A stretch of DNA of 64,000 nucleotides from Cephalotus follicularis (Eukaryota; Streptophyta; Magnoliopsida; Oxalidales; Cephalotaceae). Positions 19,516 to 30,260 of the stretch are shown here, piece after piece; the stretch's first letter is position 1, and each line of letters begins with the position of its first letter. The notes under the pieces were generated by a model that did not search any database, was not told where the DNA came from, and saw only the letters and a list, made by a program, of their open reading frames with translations. Where the stretch lies: NCBI GenBank assembly GCA_001972305.1, contig BDDD01000086.1, positions 236,663 to 300,662 of the forward strand, read 5' to 3'. The position numbers and the translations under genes are program-made.

Positions 19516-20722
19516 AAGAAATGTTTTATGAGAATGAACCACCATTGGATTGCGATCCAAGGGGAATGAATCCGAGATGGATTAATATTAATGGAGCAAA
19601 GCGTGCTCACGGACATGCATGTGATGTAAGGATAGTAATCGGGGAGTGCACAATGCCCTGGTGAAGCGGTGTAAAAGGGTTCATTAAGTTTTTACGAAAT
19701 GATTTGAATCATGAGATATGATCAGATAAAGAAAATGAATGTACAATGTTCTGGTTTTACAAAATATACCGGAAAATGATTTTAATGATGTTTTCAAGTG
19801 TGGCTGTGATACAAGCCATACGAATGTATGATTGAAAAACGTTTTTGATTGTTTTCAAGTATGGCTGGGTTATATACCAGAAAATGTATGATTTTGGAAA
19901 GGTTCTGATTTTATGAAAGCTATCCGAAAAATGGATTTCGAAAGTGAAATGTTCTAGTTTTATAAAACTATAAGAAGATTTTCAATGATGTTTTGAAATG
20001 TATGAATGCAAACGTTTTGATAAAGATTATCAATAACAACGGATTTCAATGATGTTTTATGACTAAGATCCTTACTGGGCTATTTCAGCTCACTCCTTTC
20101 AATGTCTTGTTTTTAAATGAATTTCCAGGAAATGTCGAGCGTGAAGATTGCGAGCTTTAAAGAAAGTTCGTAAACAAAGTATCGAAAATGAAGTATGATA
20201 TGCTTTGAAGTTATATTTTAATGTCATGTGTTAATATTTTCCACCATGTAACGTTTTATGATAGATGAGGTATAGATGTTAAAGTAAGGAAATGAATGTT
20301 ATAGGTTATGATGTTTTCAAATAAGATGATGATGTCAAAAGTTTTAGAACATACTTGAGAGTATAAGAAGTTTATGGTAAAAGAGAGTAATGTATATGAC
20401 TATTTTATGATGTAATAAGTTTATGTTTTTACACTGTGTAAGGTTATATGCTAAGTGATGTACAAATGCAAAAATATTAGAAACGATCATGATAATGAGA
20501 ATATGATGTTTTAAAATTTGGTGTTCAAAGATGTAAGCATATGTGATCCTGTGAAGCTATTGAATAATGATGTTAGGTTTTAAATCTAAGTTAAGACTAA
20601 ATGGTTAATAGATCGTTAAATGATTTAAACGATTTGATGGTTAATGGTTTCACCCCACGTAACGCATCGATTCCTTGAGGCTCGCTTTTAGCATAAAGCG
20701 GACTCGGGTCGGGGGCGTTACA

Positions 20723-22668
20723 TTAGGTAACTGGGAACCGGACACCAAATCTATGGCATAATGAATACCTCTCATTGGTGAGAGCTTACTAGGAAGCTCG
20801 TTGGGCATAACATCGAAGTAATCTCCCAACAGGCTAGCTATCTCAGGGGTAAGATCAGCAATGGGAGTGGAAATATCTGACGGACTATCTCGTGTCATAA
20901 GGGCAAACATGCATCGAGTCTCTTGGCTATTGTTTTCGAATGCCCTTTGATCCAAGATATGAAGGCTCTTTTTAATTGGCACTCATGTATTACCTTCGAT
21001 TGTGATCCATGGTCTTTTGGACAAGGCTTAGCTGGATTAAGAATGATATTCTTGTCCTTGTACCTAAAAGCAAAAGTATTTGCTCTACCATGGCTAATCA
21101 CTTCTAAATCTTAGAGCCAAGGAAGACCTAACAAAACATGAGTTACTTCCATAGGTAGTACATCACAATATACCCTGTCATCATAATCACCTCATCATAA
21201 TCACCCATTTTTATCGACACTAAGCATCTTTCTGAAACAGGGAAAGAAGTTTTGTTTACCCAGGAAACTCGGAATGGCTTTGGGAGTGGCTCTACTTTCA
21301 GGTTCAAGCGGCAATGGTGGTCTTAGACACAATATTCATGCAACTCCCATTGTTTATGACCAACTTGCATGATCGCTCCCCATATTGAATGAAGGTATGA
21401 AAAATGGTAGTCCGTTTTCACTCATTATCATCTCGGATTCTGGGAAAATTGCACCGGATTATGCCAAATTGCTCATTTTCCTCTTCGAATTCATCTTCCT
21501 CTCTAAAGTATTCAACCACATTCAAAACTTGATCCTCACTCTTTGGTGGGTCAACAGTCTTTACTGGATGGATAAAGCTATCTAAGGGAAACGTGCCACA
21601 ATGTGTCCTCTAGTATGACAGTTATGACATTGTATCGAGGGACTACCTAAAAAGGTAATGCTAGAAAAACCATTAGGGCTAGTAACAAATTAGGATACCA
21701 CAATTTTGGAGGTATTGGTGGTACCTTCTTTGGGAGCAGTTTGAGGGGTGGTTTGAGACAAAGGAAAAGGTCTAGACAAAGAGAAAGACCTAGATTGACG
21801 TGACTTATTCATCACATACTGATGCGGGGTCTTAATGAAATAACACTACGTAGCAAGAGCTTTTTGGCAGGTTGTCGTAAAAGATTCGAGAGCATACATC
21901 TTTACCTCTTTCTGAATGTCCTATTTAAGGCCATTAACAAATCTTGAGACACTCTGACAAGTCTCATCAGATAGGTTGCACTTATTCTCTAACTCCTCAA
22001 AATTCTATATGTAGTCATTGACTGTAGAGGACTGTCTAAGATTGATGAGTTAGAGATATAAGTCATTCCTATAGGTCGCAGGCAAGTACAACTCCTTGAG
22101 CTTCTGTATCATAATGGTCCATAGAGTAATGGGTGGTTCACCTATACGCTCTTGATGCATCTGTACATTGTACCAATACTTCTTAATAGACCTTATCAAT
22201 ATCATCTTAGCAAACAAAACTCGCTCAGGGTCTCAAACATGGTACTATTGGAAGTAATCTTCCATCTCGTCTAGCGAATCTAGGAAAGTGGTAGGATCTA
22301 AGATGCCATCATAAGAATGTACATCTACCTTAACTCTATTGGCCATTTCAAAGTAGGCATCTTGCGCATACCTAGGTGGTGCAGGAGAATGTCTATCCTA
22401 CTGCTAAGGATGATGCTGAAAATTATCAAACCTACATGGAGGCAGAGACTGTCTAGGTGGTGCTGGAGAAAGTCTATCCTGATGCCTAAGATGACGTTGG
22501 AATTCCTCAAACCTATCCTCAAGATTTTCTTGCGATTCCGTAAACTAAAGGGTTATATGCAAATTCCTATGGGGTGGATTTGATTGTGGTACGCTAGGAG
22601 TTCGTGAGATTCCCTGAATTGACCCAGATGAGTAGGGTGAGGCATTTTGGGGTCTAACCGGCTCTTCT
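20723..22668 (-). pseudogene. Gy2 gag-protease-RT start, heavily decayed
   Basis: Minus-strand pieces are recognisable despite many stops: gag (DVHSYDGILDPTTFLDSLDE, ITLWTIMIQKLKELYLP, NFEELENKCNLSDE), a zinc knuckle CHNCHTRGHIVARF with the last Cys now Phe (about 21600-21640), a protease-like segment VINNGSCMNIV (Asp changed to Asn, about 21330), and the pre-RT segment DYFDVMPNELPSKLSPMRG and GIHYAIDLVSGSQLPN up to S1. It is the oldest element of the nest. Its gag is cut at 22668 by Gy3 and resumes at 32947. Confidence 0.85.
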
Positions 22669-23229
22669 TGTCACGTCTCGAACCGTGGGATGGGCCCCAA
22701 GACTCGACACGTGACAATCCGTACAATCATTATCATTATTACTCATAAAATTTAAAACTTAATTAAATCATAAACATAATCCTTAAATTAACGTGTGGAT
22801 ATACAGACCCAGTTCATTACATAAAGAAATACATTACTACAAACCAGCAGTTAAAAAAATACATATTTATTTCCTGCAATTTCGTCCATAAAAGTGTACT
22901 GTCGAGAAGGAAGAACTTACTGTACTCTTTATCCTTGTCGCTGCTGCGATGTGCCTCCACTACCTGTTCCTGTACCTGGCCCATTCAAAGGAATGGGTCA
23001 GCAACCCTGAGGGTTGTGTAGGTTACCACATACACGGGCACATACCAGGGGAACAACAATACAAGCAGAGGAGAAAATCATAACAAATATGCATGCCTAT
23101 AAGAATACAGATCACAATCCATATCATAAACTTTATCATCCTTTTGTCATTGGACTGCTCTACTCAAACCATACATATTACATACAGAGGAGTCTAGTCC
23201 GGTCATCCTATGGTCTGGTCAACATATAA

Positions 23230-23470
23230 GGTTCACCTCTAGGCTCACCAGCCCGCGGAATTCTCCTCCAGGTTCACCTGCTGAGCGGAATTCACCATTT
23301 GCTCACCTGCTCTGCGGTTCACCCTTTGGATCACCAGCTTTGGCGGAATTCACCTTTAGGTTCACCATTAGCGGATTCGCCCGAGGATCACCTGCCTCTC
23401 AGAGTTCACCCCTTGGGTTCATCTGCTAGGCAGAATTCTTCCCAGTTGGCTCACCTGCCTGGGACCATCT
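23230..23470. repeat. Degenerate GGTTCACCTGCT/GCGGAATTC repeats in the Gy3 3' LTR
   Basis: Eight or more units mixing GGTTCACC, GCTCACCTGC and GCGGAATTC with 20-30 bp spacing. The same block occurs at 30826-31060 in the other LTR. Confidence 0.8.
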
Positions 23471-24097
23471 ATCTAAGTCTTTTCCCTTTACATTCCATTT
23501 CCTAATTCCATTTCCTTCCCTGGATAATTTCCCTTTTCATTCCTTTAGCATTCATAATTTACTTCTTAAGCCAGACCAGGATTCACCATTGTGCATGGCA
23601 CTTCCCATGCACGAGGTAAACCTCAAGGAGTGCATGGCGCATGCAGGCCATTATTCACTATATGGATGCATGCCAGGGACTCCCTCATGCAAATTTTCCT
23701 TTTTCTTCCCTTGTGTGTACATGCAGGGGTCATGATCCATTACTTAAGTGCATGCCAGGGAACATTGGTAGCTTCTTTGGAATGATTCCCATGCAGAGGA
23801 CGTGGGTAGGCGCCCACTCAATGTCCATCTCTTCACAGCACGTACAAGGAGCGCCAGGCCGGGAACAAAGTGCATGCATGGGGAAGGAGAGCCAAGGACG
23901 GCTCTTTGGGTGCTTGGTAGAGAACCATAACGCATGCATGGCGAAAGAGAGCCAGCAATGGCTCCTCTGGCAATGGCGCAAAGCCCCGCTGGGTTCCTCT
24001 GGCCCTATGATAGCTCGGCATGGGAGCTCGGCAAGCATTGGAGGGAAACTTGTGCCTTGCATGGAGCTCGCGTTGAGCTTAGGCATGGTTGGAGCTC

Positions 24098-24335
24098 GGC
24101 GTTGGCCTCGGCAGCTCGGACATGCACCTCGACAGCTCGGGCATGGACCTTGGCAGCTAGGGCATGGAGCTCGGGCGTTGGCCTCGGCAGCTCGGGCATG
24201 CACCTCGGCAGCTCGGTTATGCACCTTGGCAGCTCGGGCATGGACCTTGGCAGCTCAGGCATGCACCTCGGCAGCTCAGGCATGGACCTTGGCAGCTCGG
24301 GCATGCAGCTCGGCAGCTCGGGCATGGACATCTCC
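24098..24335. repeat. 21-bp tandem repeat in the Gy3 3' LTR
   Basis: Ten to eleven units of GGCAGCTCGGGCATGGACCT type. Because 21 is a multiple of three, the array makes spurious long frames on both strands. The order of unit variants differs from that in the 5' LTR (31685-31915). Confidence 0.92.
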
Positions 24336-25349
24336 TCGGGCACTTCACCTCCTCGACATCCCTAGCATCATGGCAACTTGGGACCCGACCTTCTTGGGGA
24401 TGGATGCTTGTGCTCTGTATATGACTACTTGGTGAGAAGCCGCGCTCGGACGCACCAGCAGGGGAGCTCGGGTGCTCCTCGTGGCGTCTCTGCAACTCTC
24501 CCAACGTGCTAGGCGCACAGTCAGGTACAGGGACGAAATGCCAGGGATGCAACACAGTATTACTTAACTTCACTTACATAAAACGCACCATTGCGCCCTT
24601 GTCCCCCAATGTCCAAGAAATACTCACGTACTCTAGTTTTACTTCTCTAAGGTAATACATATAAATTCAATAACACCCAGACAAGCAATAAAAGAAATAA
24701 CACATAATCACACAGACAAAAGAACAATCACACACACACATACGCTGGTAGGCGCTCGGACATGAAGCAACCTACCTGGGGTAAGGTTGAAAACGAAGAT
24801 CTTCTTCCTCCTCCTTAATCTGGACTTCCTTCCAATAGGGGTCTGCTACACACCTTTCGCCTTGCTAATTTCTCCTTCCTTGCACAATTTCCTTCACTTC
24901 CAGGAAATGGTATATATATAGATATATATACCTTATTCCAGTGTATGGCCCCATCTCCCATCATTCTTGCCTTTCTCTCGATTTTTCTGGAGCAAAACGT
25001 GAAAAGAAAGGCTAAAAGTGTAGCTCCTAGATCCATTTCTCCTTTTATAATCATAATGGAAGTATCCAGAATTATGTAGTCAATTCTTACGGGTGCAGGC
25101 CAACTATATGTCTTGTGCCATCCTCTCACTTGGGCCTTTCTTTCATTCCTTTCCCTTTTAAAGCCCAATTGCTATACATATTAAATTTGGTCCAAAGAGA
25201 ATAAAACAATTTCTTAAGCCCAAGGTCATAAATTATATTCCATTAAGCCCAAATAAATACATCATAATTATCGGGCCCAACCCAAAAAGGAAGGAAAATA
25301 ATTACAAAGCCCAATAATAAAATTTAATAATATTTAGGGCTCTTACATC

Positions 25350-25366
25350 CTCCCCTCCTTACAGAA
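25350..25366 (-). promoter_or_regulatory. Gy3 polypurine tract
   Basis: The minus strand reads GTAAGGAGGGGAGGA directly before the 3' LTR (TGTAAGAGCCC). Confidence 0.85.
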
Positions 25367-25384
25367 ATCTCGTCCCGAGATTTC

Positions 25385-26470
25385 CTAGGATAAAAATAAC
25401 TGGGGGTACTTGGCCTGCATATCATCTTCTCTTTCCCAGGTAGCTTCTTCCACTTCGTGGTATTGCCATAATACCTTTACTAACGGAATGGTCTTGTTTC
25501 TTAACTGTTTAATTCGTCGGTCGAGAATCTGGATAGGTATCTCTTCGAAGCTCAAATCCGTTCTCCACTCCAGTGGCTCCCATCGTAAAACGTGAGAAGG
25601 GTTGGGATGGTACTTCCGCAACATCAAAACATGGAACACATTATGTACATCCTCCAGGTTGGGTGGTAAGGCAAGTCGATAAGAAACAGCACCTACCCTC
25701 TCAAGGATCTCAAAAGGTCCTATAAACCGAGGGGTCAACTTTCCTTTCTTGCCGAACCTCATAGTTCCTTTAGTCGGAGAGACTTTAAGGAATACATGAT
25801 CGCCCACAGCGAACTCCAACTCTCTCCTGCAGTGGTCTGTATAACTTTTCTGTCTACTTTGTGCTGTATGGAGTCTTTCCTGGATAACCTTTACCTTCTC
25901 AACTGTGTCTTACACACTTCTAGGTCTCACGAGACTCTGTTCTCCCACTTCGAACCAACAGATCGGGGTTCTGCATTTCCTTCCATAGAGAGCCTCGAAC
26001 CGTGCCATTCCAATATTGGCGTGAAAACTGTTGTTGCATGAGAACTCCACTAAGGGTAGATGGTCTTCCTAGCTACCTCCCCAATCTAAAACACATGCAC
26101 GTAGCATGTCTTCTAGAGTCTGTATAGTCCTCTCAGACTATCCATCAGTCTGGGGATGGAAAGTTGTGCTAAAGTTCAGCTGAGTACCAAAAGCTTCTTG
26201 TAGTTTCCTCCAAAACCGTGATGTAAAACGGGGGTCTCTGTCAGACACCACACTGATTGGTACTCCATGTAGCCTCACAATTTCAGCAATATACATATTT
26301 GCCAGCCGTGTAAAAGAAAAGTTCATCTTGATCACAAGGAAAAGTGCAGACCTAGTAAAGCGATCGACGATTACCCATATAGCATCACGGACGTTCCTTG
26401 TTCCGGGCAATCCTGTCACAAAATCCATCGTTATGTGTTCCCACTTCCATTGTGCCACAGGCAACGGCTG
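25385..26470 (-). pseudogene. Gy3 pol: integrase with C-terminal chromodomain
   Basis: The integrase core (WEHITMDFVTGLPGT, VIVDRFTRSALF, SVVSDRDPRFTSRFW, FHPQTDG) runs from 26464 to a stop at 26138-26140, where SERTIQTLEDM-like sequence continues. After further frame breaks a clean frame (25819-25385) encodes the C-terminal part (FAVGDHVFLKVSP, LTPRFIGPFEIL) and a chromodomain (PIQILDRRIKQLRNK, VKVLWQYHEVEEATWERE). Chromodomains of this group direct integration to chromatin marked by histone modification. The protein is broken by stops but the domain order is complete. Confidence 0.93.
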
Positions 26471-27013
26471 TAATAATCTCGCTGGTCTTTGATGTTCTGC
26501 TTTAACCTACTGACATGTCAAACAGGAAGCAACATATTCAGCTATCTCTCTCTTCATGCTATTCCACCAATAGTCCAGCTTTAGATCCCGGTACATCTTG
26601 GTACTTCCCGGATGTACGGAGAAACTAGAGCGATGCGCTTGTGACAACAGTTCATCCTTCAGCTCTTTGTCATTAGGAACACATATTCTGCCCTGATATC
26701 GGATTAATCCATCACCTTGTACAGAGAAATCCGGTTTCAAACCTCCATCTTCGCTCAAAGCAATCTTAAGCAAATCTCCATCGTTGCTTTGAGCTTCACG
26801 TAATCGGTCCATTAACCATGGACATGTCTTAATATGAGCAATGGTTAGGCAAGCTAATCGACGACTAAGGGCGTCTGCAACGACATTAGCTTTGCCTGGA
26901 TGGTACTATATTTCACAGTTATAGTCATTGAGTAACTCCATCCATCTTCGTTGTCTCATATTCAGGTCCTTCTGTGAAAACAGGTACTTTAGGCTCTTGT
27001 GATCAGTGTACGC
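26471..27013 (-). pseudogene. Gy3 pol: RNase H end and integrase zinc-binding region
   Basis: Open part 26507-26812 encodes the H2C2 region (HRSSFSVHPGSTKMYRDLK, YWWNSMKREIAEYVASCLTC). Upstream lie [20 protein letters not shown] and YHPGKANVVADALSRR, the end of RNase H, interrupted by stops at about 27011, 26908 and 26507. Confidence 0.88.
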
Positions 27014-28723
27014 CTAGAACTTGGTACCATATAGATAATGCCTCCATTTACGCAGGGCGAACACTATCGCAGCTAACTCAAGATCATGAGTAGGATAGTT
27101 CTCTTCATGGGGCTTTAACTTCCTTGAGGCGTATGCGATCACTCTTCCATTCTGCATCAGAACACATCCCAAACCACTGCCTGATGCGTCACTGTATACC
27201 ACAAAGCCTTCGTTGCCCTCTGGTAAGGCTAGGACTGGCGCAGTAGTCAGGCGATGCTTTAATTCCTGGAAACTCCGTTCACAAGAATCATCCCACACAA
27301 AAGCCACATTCTTCTGCGTCAATCTATTCAGGGGTGTTACTATATTTGAAAAGCCTTCTACAAACCGACGGTAATATCCTGCCAAGACAAGAAAGCTCCG
27401 GACCTCCGTCACATTCGTTGGTCGCTTCCAGCTTTTCACTGATTTGATTTTTGTAGGATCTACTGACAATCCTGCGCTGGATATAACATGACCAAGGAAT
27501 GTTACCTCTGACAACCAGAATTCACACTTGCTAAACTTGGCATATAGACTGTGGTCTCTGAGAGTCTGTAATGCCAACTGCAGGTGTTCACCATGTTCTT
27601 CCATGGACTTCGAATATATCAGAATGTCATCTATGAACACTACTATAAACTGATCAAGATATGGACTGAATATCTTGTTCATTAAGCTCATGAATGCTGC
27701 TGGGGCGTTGGTCACCCCGAAAGGCATCACTACGAATTCGTAGTGTCCATATCGTGATCTGAAAGCAGTCTTGGGAATATTTTTCACTCTAACTCTGAGC
27801 TGGTGATATCCCGATCTCAAATCCAACTTAGAGAATACTGAAGATCCCTTTAGCTGATCAAACAGATCGTCAATGTGCGGTAGTGGATACTTGTTCTCAA
27901 TTGTCACTTTGTTTAACTGTCGGTAATCGATACACATTCTCAGGGATCCATCTTTCTTTTTCACGAATAAGACTAGTGCTCCCCAGGGGGATACACTGGG
28001 TCTGATGAAGCCCTTGTCCAACAACTCTTGTAGTTGTACTTTCAATTCCTTTAACTCAGGAGGGGCCATCCGGTAAGGGGCTGTCGACACTGGAGCTGTT
28101 CCTGGTAGGAGATCTATGGCAAACTCCACATCTCTCTCAGGAGGTAAGGATGACAGCTCTTCCGGAAACACATCCGGGTATTCACAAACTACAGGAACAT
28201 CCTCCAACTTTGGTATCCATTTGCTGTCGTCCGTAACATGTGCCAGGTAAGCAACACATCCCTGTCTCAAGAGTCTGTCAGCCTGAACAGCAGATATCAT
28301 AGAAACTGGCTGACGCTCTAACGTCCCGATAAACTGGAACGGAGACTGTCCTGGCAAATGGAAGGTTACAACCTTCCTGTTACAATCCACGTATGCATTA
28401 TATACTGACAGCCAATCCATACCGAGAATCATATCAAGTTCTCCCATCGGCAGTACTATAAGGTCTGCCAGAAGGATATGCCCACAAATCTCTATGGCAC
28501 AAGATCTACACACCCATCGGGATGTAACCGGCCTTCCTACTGGTGCGCTGACTTCTATTATAAAAGGTAAAGGCTCGGGCTCCATACTCATACGACTTAT
28601 AAAATGAGAAGCAACATATGAATGGGACGATCCCGGATCAATCAAAGTCCATGCCAAAAGCTGAGATACATGAATCATACCTCCGATCACTGAGGGTGAT
28701 CCAGCTGCAGCACGCCGATCCAT
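27014..28723 (-). pseudogene. Gy3 pol: protease, reverse transcriptase and RNase H (569-codon open frame)
   Basis: The frame opens at an internal Met (28721-28723) and is the longest uninterrupted frame in the window. Order: protease ([15 protein letters not shown], with DPGS as in related plant elements), RT ([52 protein letters not shown] with both Asp intact), the RT connection, and RNase H ([36 protein letters not shown]). A stop replaces the Glu-like codon after YGTKF. The enzymatic core therefore still looks catalytically sound although it is cut off from integrase. Confidence 0.94.
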
Positions 28724-30150
28724 AGCATAAACTCTTCCTTGTACCGTAGGTGCAGATCCTATCGGCTGTTTGCCATGATCTCCACGTGAACTAGTGCTAG
28801 GGCGGCCTTGATGGAAACTTCCCTATGGTCGGTTTGAACCTTGTCCTGTTTGTCCTCCTGGGTTGAACTGATTCTATGGGCATTGAGTAGATATATGATC
28901 TGAAGCTCCACAAGTCCAACACCTACCATCTTTCCACCAGCAATCCTCAGAAGCATGGATGGTACGACCACAATGCATATAGGGTTCAACAGACACCTGT
29001 TCATCATCGACAGGTCTAGAGGAACCTCCTTGCGAAGCTGTCCTTTGCTGACGCCTCTGTCATGCATCACGACCGGGTCTTCTCTGTTGAGAACCATGAG
29101 ATTGTCTTCCCAACCTCGAAGGTCCTGCGGGGCTACCAATACTGCAGGGAAATTCTCCCTGCCTCGAACTGCTGTGATATCCCGACCTTTGGGATTTATT
29201 GCTACTTCCAGAACTCCTTCCTGACTGATCATCAGGAGGGGCAGGCCTCCGTTGGCCGGTCTGGATCTCTAAACTCTGGAATCGCTGAGCCAAGGCTTCC
29301 ACTTCACATGCCCTATTAGATAACTCAAAGAAGGATCGTAAATGTAGGGGCACTAACTTTTCTTGAATGTCAGGTCAAAGTCCTGCAAGGAACTTCTTAG
29401 CCTTTCGCGACTCAGTAATCACCAGGTACGGAGCTATCCTTGATAGCTCGATGAACTTGGCCTCGTATTGGGCCACTGTCATGTCTCCCTGAGTCAAGCC
29501 CAAAAATTCAGTTTTCCTTTTATCGATTTCCACCTCGGGATAGAATCGGTCATTGAACTCTGATTCAAAAGTATCCCAAGAATATGTCATTCCAGATATC
29601 TCCCACTAGGATTCAATCATCTTCCACCAGTATTCCGCTTCACTTTGTAGCATATACGTTGTGAACACAACCTTCTGAGAGTCAGAACAGTCCATGACCC
29701 GAAAGACCTTATCCATTTGCATTAACCACCTCTCCGCCGATATACCATCAGGATCTCCCGTGAAGGCTGGAGGGTTTAACTTTGAAATTCGATCAAAGGG
29801 TTCTCTCGTCGCGAAGGTTAGTCGACTGATCTCCTTGCAGCTATAGCCTGCCTAGATGGTCGAGCGGTTGATGTCTGTTCGGAAGCCTCTGTTGCACGTC
29901 TAGCTGGTACAGCAGTAGGTGGTTGTTCATCTTCATCCGGTTGTCCTTGGAGAAATTCATGCATTTGACTTATCATGGCCCGCATTCTCCTTATGAATCC
30001 TCTTCGTTCCTCTCTGGCAGGAGTAGCAGGCTCTACTTCTTGAGGTGCATTAACTTCTCCTTGTTCTTCGGTAACTCTATTTGAACGGGTACGCCTAGAT
30101 GACGGCCCTGTCCTCTCTCCTCGTACGCTTCTACTTTGTCGTCCTTCCAT
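28724..30150 (-). pseudogene. Gy3 gag with zinc knuckle
   Basis: Starts at ATG 30148-30150 with an Arg/Ser-rich N-terminus (open to 29818), followed by the gag core (MTYSWDTFESEFNDRFYPE, MTVAQYEAKFIELSRIAPYL, 29375-29590), a second basic part (29060-29353) and a nucleocapsid motif CWTCGASDHISTQC (about 28893-28935) with canonical C-x2-C-x4-H-x4-C. Stops lie at about 29818, 29594, 29375, 29058, 28880 and 28822. Gag packages element RNA. Confidence 0.9.
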
Positions 30151-30242
30151 TCTGATTCATATAAAAGAATGGGTCACTATCCACACATATATCTTAATTC
30201 CACTTTGCCAAGGGTCCTATCCCGGCGTATCCAGAATAGTAT

Positions 30243-30255
30243 GGCTCTGATACCA
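30243..30255 (-). promoter_or_regulatory. Gy3 primer-binding site, initiator tRNA-Met
   Basis: The minus strand reads TGGTATCAGAGCC five bases inside the 5' LTR end, the classic complement to the 3' end of initiator tRNA-Met. Confidence 0.92.
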
Positions 30256-30260
30256 AAACT

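Larger units (their letters stand above)
17440..20722 (+). mobile_element. S1: solo LTR (3.28 kb) inserted in Gy2 pol
   Basis: It starts TGTAACACCCGAG and ends GGGGGCGTTACA, so TGTAAC and GTTACA form terminal inverted repeats. Flanking Gy2 sequence reads CCTAA on one side and CCAAT on the other; removing one 5-bp copy restores the Gy2 frame, which supports a mutated target duplication. No internal region or second LTR is present, hence a solo LTR. Inside are GA tracts (17781-17900), a GTCGAC-rich stretch (18150-18340), palindromes (18790-18965) and a 50-bp tandem repeat. The parent is probably a gypsy element, because of the TGTxACxxCCCGA start and large size. Confidence 0.85.
22669..25347 (-). 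repeat. Gy3 3' LTR (2.68 kb)
   Basis: On the plus strand it starts TGTCACGTCTCGAACC and ends GGGCTCTTACA. Compared by eye with the 5' LTR it has scattered substitutions, an extra GCCCAAATAAATACATC-type segment near 25245, and a shorter stretch around 24915-24935. A TATATATA tract sits near 24910-24930. Confidence 0.95.

Noticed and set aside
23641..24435. Plus-strand frame of 264 codons and several minus-strand frames in the Gy3 LTR
   Set aside because: They cover the 21-bp array inside an LTR; the repeats (RQLGHAP type) are translation artefacts and similar frames exist in all directions and in the other LTR.
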